This document shows positions 9,595 to 17,948 of a stretch of 44,262 nucleotides of DNA, in pieces (the stretch's first letter is position 1; every line of letters begins with the position of its first letter). Under the pieces are notes generated by a model. That model was not told the DNA's origin. It ran no database searches and saw nothing but the letters and a program-made list of their open reading frames with translations. The translations under genes were made by a program, and so were the position numbers. This DNA is from Mucilaginibacter sp. L294 (GTDB lineage: Bacteria > Bacteroidota > Bacteroidia > Sphingobacteriales > Sphingobacteriaceae): the NCBI RefSeq assembly GCF_001636615.1, contig NZ_LGEK01000037.1:1-44262 (forward strand), written 5' to 3'.

Positions 9595-9596
9595 AT

Positions 9597-11120
9597 TTAT
9601 TTTTTAGCCACAACTGGTTCAGGCCAGTTATCTGTACGGAACGGCACCGCTGGCAGGCCATCGCCGTTCTCTAAATTGGTTGTTGGGTAATTGGTAAAAG
9701 CATAACGTACAGCAACAGGCTTTTTAACCTGTTTGGCTGTAAGCTCGATGGTATTTCCTACAATTTTTGCCTCTGCGGCATAAAACAGCTGGTCATCGCC
9801 CGCTACCATAAAATATTTAGGCCCGGCTGCATCATTGGTACGCAGGCCCGTTTTTATACTGGCCGGTAAATAATTTACAATGGCTTTCTTTTTTAAAAAA
9901 GTTACATAATCTACATGCGGCCCCTGGTAATTAATATACAGCATACCATAAGTACGGTTTAAAGCGATCCTGGCTAACCTATCGCCAACCGGCTTTTTAT
10001 TAGTTGGGTGAATGTTCTTCGCATCGCCCACATCCATTGTAACTGCCATGGCTGTATTATTCATTTCCCCTACTTTTTCCTGTATCTCTCGGAAGAAAGC
10101 ATAATCATTTAGCGTAGAATCAAATTTTTCGTAGGCATGCGGCGCAACCTGTACATAATAAAATGGAAGATCGCCCTGTGCAAAGGCCTTGCGCCAGCTT
10201 TTTATCTGCGCATAGCTTAATTGCAGGTAACTTTCGCGTTCGGCCCGGTTAGATTCGCCCTGGTACCAGCAGATACCTTTTATAGATAAGTTATAAAATG
10301 GATAGATCATGGCGTTATGGATCAGAAAAGGCTGGTAAACCCTGTCGAACGAGAAAACGCCGTCCAATTTTTCTTTTGATTTTGGGCTATCGAAAAATGG
10401 TTTCAGGTAAAAGGCATTTAACAGCGAATCGCTGCTCATTACATCCTGCGCCACATAGGCCTGCTCCCACGAGCCGCCAATACCCGAATAAATAAGCCCT
10501 ACGGGGATATCAAGTTTGTTTTGTAATTCTTTACCAAAGTAATACCCTACCGCGCTAAAATCCTTCACCGTTTGGGGCGATATCTTTTGCCAATCGCCTT
10601 TTAAAGTATCAATGGGTTTAGTGTTCCAGTTAAAGCCCACGTTCAGTATCCTGATGTTGGGGCTGTTGGCAGCGGCTATTTCGGTAGCAGCATCTTTAAC
10701 CTCGCGCATAGCGAACTGCATGTTGGATTGACCGCTTAAAAACCAGGTATCGCCTATCAGCATGTCTGTTAATGTTATTTTTTGATGATTGCTTTCTACA
10801 GCTAACGTATGGGCGGTATAATCCCCTTTTTTTGCTTCGGGCACGTTGATTATGGCCATGAACTTATTATCAGCACCGGCAATAACTGTTACTGGTTGTT
10901 GCGCCCAGTCGGCTTTAACAGTAACCTGCTGGCCTGCGGCAGCCTGCCCCCATACCTTAAAGGGTTTGTTTTGCTGAATAACCATATTACTTTGCAGCAC
11001 CTGGTTCACTTTAAAAGTTACCGGGCTGCCCTGCACACCGGCCTCGGTTGTTTTTTGCTGTGCAAAACCTGATTGCGCAAAAAGGCATATCGTAATAAAA
11101 AACGGTAAAGCTTTAAACAT
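9597..11120 (-). CDS. Sialate O-acetylesterase-like SGNH hydrolase (SASA/CE6-like)
   Basis: A 507-residue secreted protein of the SASA family (PF03629; called sialate O-acetylesterase in many genomes). The signal peptide ends at about residue 21. A beta-sandwich N-terminal segment (about 33-115) precedes FLSGQSNMQ (Ser132), WYQGESNRAE (285-294) and DAKNIHPTNK with His371, the usual catalytic set. Family members remove acetyl groups from sialic acids or from hemicelluloses; in this locus a polysaccharide acetyl esterase is more likely than a sialic acid enzyme, since no sialidase or sialate catabolism gene is present. It heads the tightly packed esterase genes, with a candidate operator 73 bp upstream. 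Confidence 0.88.
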   Translation of the reverse strand: MFKALPFFITICLFAQSGFAQQKTTEAGVQGSPVTFKVNQVLQSNMVIQQNKPFKVWGQAAAGQQVTVKADWAQQPVTVIAGADNKFMAIINVPEAKKGDYTAHTLAVESNHQKITLTDMLIGDTWFLSGQSNMQFAMREVKDAATEIAAANSPNIRILNVGFNWNTKPIDTLKGDWQKISPQTVKDFSAVGYYFGKELQNKLDIPVGLIYSGIGGSWEQAYVAQDVMSSDSLLNAFYLKPFFDSPKSKEKLDGVFSFDRVYQPFLIHNAMIYPFYNLSIKGICWYQGESNRAERESYLQLSYAQIKSWRKAFAQGDLPFYYVQVAPHAYEKFDSTLNDYAFFREIQEKVGEMNNTAMAVTMDVGDAKNIHPTNKKPVGDRLARIALNRTYGMLYINYQGPHVDYVTFLKKKAIVNYLPASIKTGLRTNDAAGPKYFMVAGDDQLFYAAEAKIVGNTIELTAKQVKKPVAVRYAFTNYPTTNLENGDGLPAVPFRTDNWPEPVVAKK

Positions 11121-11192
11121 GTAATACGGTTATTAAAAATAGAGCGCTAATTGGTTATAAAAACAAATGTATATAAAACTAATCTGATTTAG

Positions 11193-11204
11193 TTAATCGA
11201 TTTA
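11193..11204. promoter_or_regulatory. LacI-type operator-like palindrome upstream of the SASA esterase
   Basis: TTAATCGATTTA repeats the sequence found at 2342-2353. It lies in the 137-bp gap before the SASA gene, next to a degenerate copy (AATCTGATTTAG at 11181-11192), giving a tandem pair. Confidence 0.45.
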
Positions 11205-11257
11205 GCAAATATTGTAAAATTGTTTTTACAATGCAAATAATGCATTGCTTGGTAGCG

Positions 11258-12457
11258 CTATTTTAAAAACTTAACCCGTATAAAACGCGGCCTGTACAAG
11301 TTGGGGTGTTTTTGCAGATCTTTTATAAATTCAAGCGAATTGATATTATAGCTGATCAAAAGCTCGCCTGGTTTTGAGAGGCTTGGGTGGGCCTTGGCAT
11401 TATATACTAAAAATGTTTTCTCGATCAGGTCAGGCTGGCAATCCCAAAGTTTAATAATTGGCCCAAATGGACCGGTAAGGTTGTTAGATAAGCGCATGCC
11501 AATGTTCGGGCTCATGCCATCCACCTGGAAGATGAGCGCGAAACGGCCATCAGGCAAGCGAGATACGCTCAGTTCATTTGATACATGGTTGGTGATGTCG
11601 GCCACCTTGTTCATATCGGCTACCCATTGCGTGCCGTCCCAAAAACGCCACTGGTTGTAATCGTCAAAGTTTTTTGGCAACACACGGGACACCATCAGGT
11701 TTTTAACCATGCCGCGAACACCGTACACATAAATATAATCGTCTGGACTAACCGCACCCGCGCTTTTTGTATTTACATATACGCCCGCACCAAACGAACC
11801 GATATCGCTCTTTTCATCGGTCAGGTAAAATGGGGTGTCTTTTTGCTCCTGTTTGGTAAAATAAGGTGCATTACCCGGGTTTAGCTTAATAAGGGTATTC
11901 CCTACCTCTCTAAAGCCAAAGGCATCGCTGCTTACATTCCTTACCCGGTAGCCAAAAACATAAAGCGCCTTGTTTCCTTCGGTGTTTACAAAGCCATCGC
12001 CCAGCCAGTAGTAGTCGCCTTTTTGTGTTTGCGGTGTATTTGGCGCGAATATAGATTCCGCTTCGCCTTTATTATCTTTATTCCAGTAAAATTTTATGTT
12101 TTGGCTTTTCGGTTCATTACCCTTTAAAACAGCTACCGAATTGTGGATCATTTTAAAGCCCGGCTGCATGGTACCGCCGCTAATTTCACCTATCATGGTA
12201 TCGCTAAATATCAGCAGAGAACTATCAGCCTGTTTAGACTGGTTTCCCTCCACGCCATTAAAAGGGATAGTGTAAATACCATCAGCCCCAAACCAGCCCG
12301 AATACCTTTTTAATAAGGAAGTCCATGCGGTATCTGCCTCAACAGAAAACTTGACAGACTCCGGGCCCAATCCCTGCACTATAGTTTTTTGCTGTGCATT
12401 TGCACAACAAAATGCAATCAATACGGCTAAAACAGATAAACCAGCTCTCTTTTCCAT
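11258..12457 (-). CDS. Secreted DUF5005-like five-bladed beta-propeller protein
   Basis: A 399-residue secreted protein with a signal peptide ending near residue 21. The pattern of short beta-strand repeats, with GWFGADGIYTIPFNG (about 55-69), LLIFSDT, MIHNSVAVLKG, YYWLGDGF and AHPSLSKPGELLISYN near the C-terminus, resembles DUF5005/DUF4185 proteins. These are predicted five-bladed propellers related in shape to GH43, GH62 and GH130 enzymes. I assign this from remembered motifs, with no search behind it. It may be a glycosidase or a glycan-binding protein; conserved acidic residues (the Asp in FGADG and FSDT, and GDG) could form an active site. It is the first gene of region A, divergent from the solenoid pseudogene. 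Confidence 0.6.
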   Translation of the reverse strand: MEKRAGLSVLAVLIAFCCANAQQKTIVQGLGPESVKFSVEADTAWTSLLKRYSGWFGADGIYTIPFNGVEGNQSKQADSSLLIFSDTMIGEISGGTMQPGFKMIHNSVAVLKGNEPKSQNIKFYWNKDNKGEAESIFAPNTPQTQKGDYYWLGDGFVNTEGNKALYVFGYRVRNVSSDAFGFREVGNTLIKLNPGNAPYFTKQEQKDTPFYLTDEKSDIGSFGAGVYVNTKSAGAVSPDDYIYVYGVRGMVKNLMVSRVLPKNFDDYNQWRFWDGTQWVADMNKVADITNHVSNELSVSRLPDGRFALIFQVDGMSPNIGMRLSNNLTGPFGPIIKLWDCQPDLIEKTFLVYNAKAHPSLSKPGELLISYNINSLEFIKDLQKHPNLYRPRFIRVKFLK

Positions 12458-12597
12458 CGGGGGTAATTATATCGCACTAATCTATTTATTTTTTAAAAGA
12501 TCACCGTACCCATCAATACCTAATATTTTGTGAAACTAAAAATAAAATCATATCGCCCAATCTGCTTACACCAGTATGGCTTATTTTTTTCAAGATA

Positions 12598-12628
12598 CAG
12601 TAAGGGTATAGTGTTTTGAATGTGTCAT
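12598..12628 (+). promoter_or_regulatory. Candidate ECF-type promoter, site A
   Basis: CAGTAAGGGTA (12598-12608), then 13 bases, then GTGTCAT (12622-12628), ending 25 bases before the ATG at 12654. The same two boxes with the same 13-base gap precede two other genes in this neighbourhood. The layout (upstream box, short fixed spacer, downstream box close to the gene) fits a -35/-10 pair read by an alternative sigma factor. Confidence 0.6.
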
Positions 12629-12653
12629 AACATCAATAAAATATATAATTGCT

Positions 12654-13709
12654 ATGAACTATAATTACAAAACTACTATTGCTTTACGCTCAATTATCCT
12701 GGTACTGGCCTTCGTACTCCGGCAGGTAAATTGTTTTGCGCAAAGCGATAAGGATAAAATCAACATCGGGTTGATCTATCCGTTAAGCAGCAACTGGAAA
12801 GACGCGCCAAACGACACCAACAAATTCTCGCTCAACCTTATAGCCGGTGTATCTGCCACCGAACGTGGTTTCACCATTGCAGGCTTTTCTAACATTGTAC
12901 GTTACAACACAACGGGGGTGCAAATAGCTGGTTTTTCTAACCATGTAGGGCAAACAGCCAATGGTACCATGTTCGCCGGTTTTCTAAACACCTATGGCAA
13001 TGGCAAAAACGTCGCGATAGCGGGTTTTGGAAACTTTGCAAGAACCAGTAGCGGCACACAAATAGCCGGTTTTATGAATATGGGCGGCAATGTATCGGCG
13101 GTGCAGGTGGCAGGGTTTACCAATATTGCCAACAATGTAAAGGGCAGCCAGATCGCCGGTTTTATGAACATCGCCAAAAAAGTTAAGGGCGTACAAATTG
13201 CCGGGTTTATCAATATTGCCGATAGCGCCGATTAACAGATAGGCATCATCAACATCTCTAAAAACGGCATAAAAAGCATTGGCGTTACTATTGATGAAAA
13301 CCAAACCACGCTAATCACTTTCCGGTCGGGAGGTAAATTGGTATACGGCATTTTAGGCGTGGGTTACAACTTTGATAACAAAAATCAAAAATATGCCTGG
13401 CAGGCTGGTTTAGGTGTACACTTATTAAATGCAGGCATCTTTCGCCTAAATACCGAGCTAACGCAAAACGGACTGGAAAGCTTTAAGGGCAGCACCTATC
13501 TAAGGCCATCGTTCGCACTCCTGCCCTCCATAAGGCTGGCAGACCGCGTAGATATTTTTGCCGGCCCATCTTTTAACTATGTAACTACCGATACCAAAGA
13601 AGGGCAGAACATGCATAAAAAGTACACCTCATCATGGGGCGGTAATAACGGCAATGATTTCCATGGGTTCTATTTCGGCTACTCGGCGGGCGTACAGGTA
13701 CGTTTGTAG
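12654..13709 (+). pseudogene. Repeat-solenoid outer-membrane protein (LA_2272-like), interrupted by in-frame stop
   Basis: One reading frame of 351 codons is split by a single TAA at 13233-13235. The first 193 residues hold a signal peptide and eight repeats of about 15-16 residues of the form GxQIAGFxNIA, as in the LA_2272-type surface repeat family. The frame then continues without another stop for 157 codons, giving a C-terminal beta-barrel-like part (FRSGGKLVYG, LFAGPSF-like IFAGPSFNY). The minus-strand paralogue at 15982-17757 reads NVADSSDYPIALLNFIKNG where this gene reads NIADSAD-stop-QIGIINISKNG, so the stop stands at a Tyr codon and one base change explains it. It is either a recent nonsense mutation or a sequencing error. 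A TTG at 13338 could start the second part, but I do not take it as a separate gene. Confidence 0.85.
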
Positions 13710-13768
13710 GGTTAATAAACAAAGCTTTTAAACAAATTATATAATTAACAAACAACAATCAAAAAAAA

Positions 13769-14338
13769 ATGAAAACCATTAAATTATTAACAACAGCAAT
13801 ATTGTTTACCATCGGCATTACCTCGGTAAAAGCGCAAAGCGGCGACATCACCATCGGTGTTAAGGCCGGTATAAGCGTTTCAACATTAAAAACCGGGCTT
13901 AACGCGGTAAGTGATAAATCGGGCAAGGTTGGCTTTAACGCCGGTATTTTTGCAAGGGCAGGTGATGCTCTTTACTTTCAGCCGGAGGTAAATTATGCCA
14001 CTTTTAGCAATAAGTATAGTTTTAATGCAAATAAATACGATGCCAAATTCAGCACCATCAACGTCCCTTTATTAGTTGGTTACAAAATCATCAACGATAA
14101 AGACATGAACCTGCGCATCTCTGCCGGGCCCGATCTGTACTATGATCTGAAAAAGCATGTAGCCCCAACAGGAACCGAATATAAAAAGTTTAGCGCCGGC
14201 GGTGCAGCCGATGTTGGTATAGATTTAGGCAGCTTAACCCTTGATGCCCGGTACAGCCTTGGCTTAAGCAAACTTAATAAGGACCTGGGGCAAAAGGCAA
14301 ACATATTTAGCTTAGCTGTGGGCTTTAAATTTCAATAA
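13769..14338 (+). CDS. PorT-family outer-membrane beta-barrel protein
   Basis: A 189-residue protein with a signal peptide (MKTIKLL...SVKAQ) followed by alternating short strands typical of the small eight-stranded outer-membrane barrels grouped as the PorT family (PF13568): IGVKAGISVSTLKT at the start and a terminal aromatic FKFQ. The function of such barrels is mostly unknown; some act in secretion or adhesion. It lies 59 bp after the solenoid pseudogene on the same strand, with no separate two-box promoter, so it may be read from site A. An intrinsic terminator follows it. Confidence 0.8.
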   Translation: MKTIKLLTTAILFTIGITSVKAQSGDITIGVKAGISVSTLKTGLNAVSDKSGKVGFNAGIFARAGDALYFQPEVNYATFSNKYSFNANKYDAKFSTINVPLLVGYKIINDKDMNLRISAGPDLYYDLKKHVAPTGTEYKKFSAGGAADVGIDLGSLTLDARYSLGLSKLNKDLGQKANIFSLAVGFKFQ

Positions 14339-14346
14339 TGTGATGC

Positions 14347-14390
14347 GCAAGCGGAGGTATATTTGAGCTTTCCGCTTGCTCATTTTTAAT
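14347..14390 (+). terminator. Intrinsic terminator after the PorT-like gene
   Basis: GCAAGCGGA (14347-14355) pairs perfectly with TCCGCTTGC (14371-14379) across a 15-base loop and is followed by TCATTTTTAATTC. The GC-rich stem plus T-rich tail ends the transcript of the solenoid/PorT unit before the sigma factor. Confidence 0.7.
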
Positions 14391-14429
14391 TCTCTATATA
14401 TTTACTTTAAAAAAGGCAAGCACCTGCTG

Positions 14430-15002
14430 ATGGATAAAGAAAACACGATACATATGAACCCCAATACCGAAGCCGGTTTTGAATATTTATTTAAAACCTA
14501 TTTCAGGGAGCTTCATGCCTATGCTTTTTCTTTATTAAAGGATTGGGATACCGGGGAAGAGATTGTGCAGGCGCTGTTTCTTAAATTATGGGAAAAAAAC
14601 GAGTGGACAAACATCAATACGTCGATAAAATCTTATTTATACAAGTGTGTATATCATGATAGTTTGAATTTTATGAGAAGGGAAAAGACCCATTTAAGGT
14701 ACCAGACGTTAACCGCGCATACCCTTAAAAACGAAACAGACGATGCGTCAAATAAACTGAAGCTGAGTGAGGTAGAGCAGCATTTGCACCTTGCCCTTAA
14801 TAAACTGCCCGAAAAATGCCGCGCCATATTCCATATGAGCAGGTTTGAACAGTTAAAATACCAGGAAATAGCCAACCAACTTGAAATATCAATTAAAACA
14901 GTGGAAACCCATATGGTAAAAGCTTTACGAATATTAAGAAGAGAAATGCAGGAGTTTTTGCCTTTAATGGCGCTTATGCTTATAAATATGTTCAGGTCAT
15001 GA
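14430..15002 (+). CDS. ECF RNA polymerase sigma factor (sigma-70, Bacteroidota expansion type)
   Basis: An ECF sigma factor of about 190 residues. Region 2 covers FEYLFKTYFRELHAYAFSLLKDW through the segment around SYLYKCVYHDSLNF. Region 4 is the helix-turn-helix near the end (LPEKCRAIFHMSRFEQLKYQEIA, then ISIKTVETHMVKALRILR). There is no region 1 or 3, as expected for group IV factors. The open frame extends to 14376; I prefer the ATG at 14430 because it gives the normal family length. The stop codon overlaps the FecR start in ATGA, which indicates translational coupling with its anti-sigma. Neighbouring outer-membrane genes carry a shared two-box motif that may be its target. Confidence 0.93.
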   Translation: MDKENTIHMNPNTEAGFEYLFKTYFRELHAYAFSLLKDWDTGEEIVQALFLKLWEKNEWTNINTSIKSYLYKCVYHDSLNFMRREKTHLRYQTLTAHTLKNETDDASNKLKLSEVEQHLHLALNKLPEKCRAIFHMSRFEQLKYQEIANQLEISIKTVETHMVKALRILRREMQEFLPLMALMLINMFRS

Positions 15003-15979
15003 AACAGGATGTAACAGAAGACCTGTTGATCAGGTATGTGCTTGGAGAAGCAAACGAAAGCGAAATAAAGGACATAACAGCCTGGATAAACGCCAGTGAT
15101 GCCAATGCCCGCCAGTTTGAGCAAACGAAATTTATTTTAGAAACCAGCAAGAACCTTGCGCAGGTTAGCCCTGTAAATGAAACAGAGGCCTGGGAGAGGT
15201 TTAAAGAAAAGCGGGGCAATAAGCAAAAGGCTACACCTGTTCGGTCAATATCGGGGCTTAATGGCTGGTTACGCATTGCAGCAGCAGTGGTGCTTGTAAC
15301 AGGTGCGGCCTGGGCGGGTTATTATTTCTATAATCTGCAAGGCAAAAACCCGGAGTTTGTAACACTCACAGCGTATAACAAGGTACTTACCGATACGCTG
15401 GCGGATGGGTCTGTTGTACACTTAAACAAAAAATCGAGCATAACTTACACGGCTAAGTTTAAAACACGCAGAGAAGTAAAGCTCACCGGCGAAGCCTTTT
15501 TTGATGTGGTGCATGATAGTTCGGCGCCGTTTACGGTGCGCGTGGGCGATGTAACCGTACGTGATGTAGGCACCTCTTTTAACATCAGCAGTAATAATAA
15601 ACGGATTGAAGTTATTGTGGAGAACGGCGTGGTTGAAGTAAGCAGAAAAAGCCATTCCCTTGAACTCGAAAAACAAGAAATGATTACCATTAAACCTGGT
15701 GACAAGAGCCTGAATAAAGAGCCTACAAAAGACCTTTTATATAAGTACTACCGCACCAATGAGTTTGTTGCTGCTAATACCCCCCTGTACCGTTTAGTTG
15801 ATCTGTTAAATGATGCTTACGGGGCAAACATCCGCATAGAAGGTAAAGCCCTGGCTAATGCCCCTATAACCGGTACTTTTCAGCAAAACAGCTCGCTTGA
15901 TAAGATACTGAACGTTATTGTACTCTCCACACCCGAGATACATGTAGAGAAAACAAAGGATGGGATTATTTTAAAATAG
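14999..15979 (+). CDS. FecR-family anti-sigma factor
   Basis: A 326-residue transmembrane anti-sigma factor. Residues 1-85 form the cytoplasmic sigma-binding part, residues 90-111 one transmembrane helix, residues about 122-215 the FecR domain (VLTDTLADGSVVHLNKKSSI and LTGEAFFDV are typical), and residues about 255-324 a DUF4974 domain that in related systems meets the STN domain of an outer-membrane receptor. It should hold the sigma factor inactive until a signal arrives through an outer-membrane partner. The ATG overlaps the sigma stop. The stop at 15979 is 2 bp from the stop of the convergent STN-solenoid gene, the only STN-bearing protein evident in this cluster. Confidence 0.93.
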   Translation: MKQDVTEDLLIRYVLGEANESEIKDITAWINASDANARQFEQTKFILETSKNLAQVSPVNETEAWERFKEKRGNKQKATPVRSISGLNGWLRIAAAVVLVTGAAWAGYYFYNLQGKNPEFVTLTAYNKVLTDTLADGSVVHLNKKSSITYTAKFKTRREVKLTGEAFFDVVHDSSAPFTVRVGDVTVRDVGTSFNISSNNKRIEVIVENGVVEVSRKSHSLELEKQEMITIKPGDKSLNKEPTKDLLYKYYRTNEFVAANTPLYRLVDLLNDAYGANIRIEGKALANAPITGTFQQNSSLDKILNVIVLSTPEIHVEKTKDGIILK

Positions 15980-15981
15980 GT

Positions 15982-17757
15982 TTATAGTACTATTTGCAAG
16001 CCGCCGGTTATCCCAATGTGTATTACGGCGGTATTGGGATCACCGTAATGCCGGCTAAGCTCCCAACCGGGGATGTTCAGGTTATTCTCCCGGTCAAAAA
16101 ATGTAATGTTAAAGCTTGGCCCGGCAAACAGCTGCAGGGTACGGTTCAATTTATAACCAGGCAAAAGTTTAAATGAGTTTACTTTATACGCATTGCTTTT
16201 AGTACCAAGCGCATTACTGTAAACAAATTCGGCATCTGTTGTAAAGTGGGTGCCGTTTTTTATATGCGCGCCAAAGCCAAAATCAATCATATATCTGGCT
16301 GGTTTGTTGGTGAATTTATACCTGCCGCCTATTAAGCCGTAAAATACTCGCCCGCCCGACCGGAAATCAACATGGGTAAACAAAAACTCATCGGTACTAA
16401 TGGCTATGGTCTTTTTCCCGTTCTTTATAAAATTCAAAAGGGCTATAGGGTAATCGCTGCTATCGGCCACGTTAAACAGCGTGGCAAACTGTATCCCGTG
16501 TACTTTTGATGCTATATTGGCAACACCTGCAATTTGCGAGCCTGTTCTTTCTTTTGAACTGTTTAACAAGCTGGTCAGTTGTAACCCTTTTGCACTATGC
16601 GTGCGATTGATTAATCCGGAAAATTGCACGCCATTTAAAGTATTTGCCTTATTGTAAAGGCCGGCAATTTGAACACCACCGATATGATCTGTAATATTAC
16701 CTAACGCGGCTAATTGTACGCCTCCTGAAAATGTATGAGTTTTATTTACAGCACCAGCCACCTGCAAGCCACTTGCATTGTTGAACACCTGGTTATAAAG
16801 GCCTGCTAACTGTACACCATAAGTATTGCCGCCAACAATGTTAAACAATCCTGCAGCCTGCAAAAAGCCCACATTTGTACGGTTAATATTGAATATACCG
16901 GCCAGTTCCACCCCTTGAACACCTGCGGTATAGCCGCCCCATAAATTCAGCGAAATATGATCAATAACCTGGCTGCTGTACATACCATGCGAACTTAAAC
17001 CCGGGGTAAGCGAGATCTGGTAAGGGCTCAAAGCAAAAAAGCTGCCCAGGTTTAACCCCTGTATCATTTGTTTAGAGCTGACAAACAAACGGGCAAAACC
17101 CCGGCTAAAGCGCCCGCCTGTTTGGTCGCCTTCGGGGTAATATTCATAACGTTTTTTAGAGATCTTTGATGTTACATGAACATCCTGCAATACAAAGAGT
17201 GAGGTATCGCGATAGTTTTCTTTGGTAGCGGTTAATACTACAGCGCCATTCCAGCTTTTAAGTTTAAGTTCAAAATTGCCCTGGTCGTCTGTAAGGGTAG
17301 ATACCAGCAGGTTTTTCTCATAAATACTTACATGATTCATCTCCCGGTTATCTGCCGCATCGGTTACATGGCCCTTAACCACCCATTGCTTACCAGGGTC
17401 GGTACCCACTTCGGCGGTTAAATTTAATTTACGGGGTGCGTGCCGAAGCACTATATAGCCCGGTACCTCTTTAAATTCATAATCGGCGCCGAGCAGGTTG
17501 TTCAGAAAGTTATAAATTGTTCCGCGGTAGTTTGCAACCGATACCACACTATCTGCAGGTATTGTTTGGTTGTTATAAACAAAATTGAAATTACCCGTAC
17601 CTGATATTTTTTTTAATACCGCCCCTATTTGCTGCTGATCGACATTACCGACAGAGACTACCCGCGCTAAATTATTTTGTGCATATAATGTTGCACACGC
17701 TGATGCAACTAACCATGTTATTAAAAAAAGGGATCGGAATGCGAATTTAAAATTCAT
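15982..17757 (-). CDS. STN + CarboxypepD-like + repeat-solenoid outer-membrane protein
   Basis: A 591-residue secreted protein of unusual make-up. Residues 1-27 form a signal peptide. Residues about 38-105 match an STN (secretin/TonB short N-terminal) domain, the signalling domain of FecA-type receptors. Residues about 126-195 are a CarboxypepD_reg-like beta-sandwich (VKGHVTDAADNREMNHVSIYEKN). Residues 278-432 hold about ten repeats of 15-16 residues of the form GVQLAGLYN, as in the LA_2272-type surface repeats. Residues about 455-591 resemble a small barrel (FRSGGRVFYG, LFAGPSFN). There is no TonB-dependent plug or 22-strand barrel. Sitting tail to tail with a sigma/FecR pair, it may be the signal receptor of that pair; that is inference. 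A candidate ECF promoter lies 77 bp upstream of the start. Confidence 0.82.
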   Translation of the reverse strand: MNFKFAFRSLFLITWLVASACATLYAQNNLARVVSVGNVDQQQIGAVLKKISGTGNFNFVYNNQTIPADSVVSVANYRGTIYNFLNNLLGADYEFKEVPGYIVLRHAPRKLNLTAEVGTDPGKQWVVKGHVTDAADNREMNHVSIYEKNLLVSTLTDDQGNFELKLKSWNGAVVLTATKENYRDTSLFVLQDVHVTSKISKKRYEYYPEGDQTGGRFSRGFARLFVSSKQMIQGLNLGSFFALSPYQISLTPGLSSHGMYSSQVIDHISLNLWGGYTAGVQGVELAGIFNINRTNVGFLQAAGLFNIVGGNTYGVQLAGLYNQVFNNASGLQVAGAVNKTHTFSGGVQLAALGNITDHIGGVQIAGLYNKANTLNGVQFSGLINRTHSAKGLQLTSLLNSSKERTGSQIAGVANIASKVHGIQFATLFNVADSSDYPIALLNFIKNGKKTIAISTDEFLFTHVDFRSGGRVFYGLIGGRYKFTNKPARYMIDFGFGAHIKNGTHFTTDAEFVYSNALGTKSNAYKVNSFKLLPGYKLNRTLQLFAGPSFNITFFDRENNLNIPGWELSRHYGDPNTAVIHIGITGGLQIVL

Positions 17758-17833
17758 TATTTGTTATAACTGCCCTGTTTAGGTTGAATTTCATAACGCA
17801 TTACGCGTACGAATATTGGCGGCCAGCTTCAGC

Positions 17834-17864
17834 ATGACACACTCATTCAACTTTACCCTTACTG
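17834..17864 (-). promoter_or_regulatory. Candidate ECF-type promoter, site B
   Basis: Read on the minus strand: CAGTAAGGGTA (17864-17854), 13 bases, GTGTCAT (17840-17834). The two boxes and the spacing equal those of site A exactly. The downstream box ends 76 bases before the STN-solenoid start codon. Confidence 0.6.
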
Positions 17865-17924
17865 CAATTATACAAATATCGTTAAAAGATATCCCGGCGG
17901 GTGCCGTTAATTGCAGTAAGGGTA
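17854..17924. repeat. Perfect 17-bp inverted repeat containing the upstream promoter box
   Basis: TACCCTTACTGCAATTA (17854-17870) and TAATTGCAGTAAGGGTA (17908-17924) are exact reverse complements, separated by 37 bases. Both arms contain CAGTAAGGGTA, but only the left arm has a GTGTCAT box at the right distance. The pair lies between the HMA-like gene and the STN-solenoid gene. It could be a transcript hairpin, a paired binding site, or both. Confidence 0.7.
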
Positions 17925-17948
17925 TAAAGGCGGTTAAACTAACATCCG

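Noticed and set aside
12860..13230. Short tandem repeats that could be read as a CRISPR-like array
   Set aside because: The repetition is at the protein level (15-16-residue surface repeats), the DNA units are degenerate, and there are no spacers or cas genes.
12984..13304. Open frames on the minus strand across the solenoid pseudogene
   Set aside because: They mirror the repeated codons of the plus-strand gene and have no recognisable protein features.
13338..13709. Separate gene starting at TTG after the premature stop
   Set aside because: It is in the same frame as the upstream part and matches the C-terminus of the paralogue; it has no signal peptide, so it is the second half of one broken gene.
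17914..17937. Right arm of the inverted repeat as a second, plus-strand promoter
   Set aside because: The expected GTGT box is missing after 13 bases (ACTAACA), and no plus-strand gene follows.
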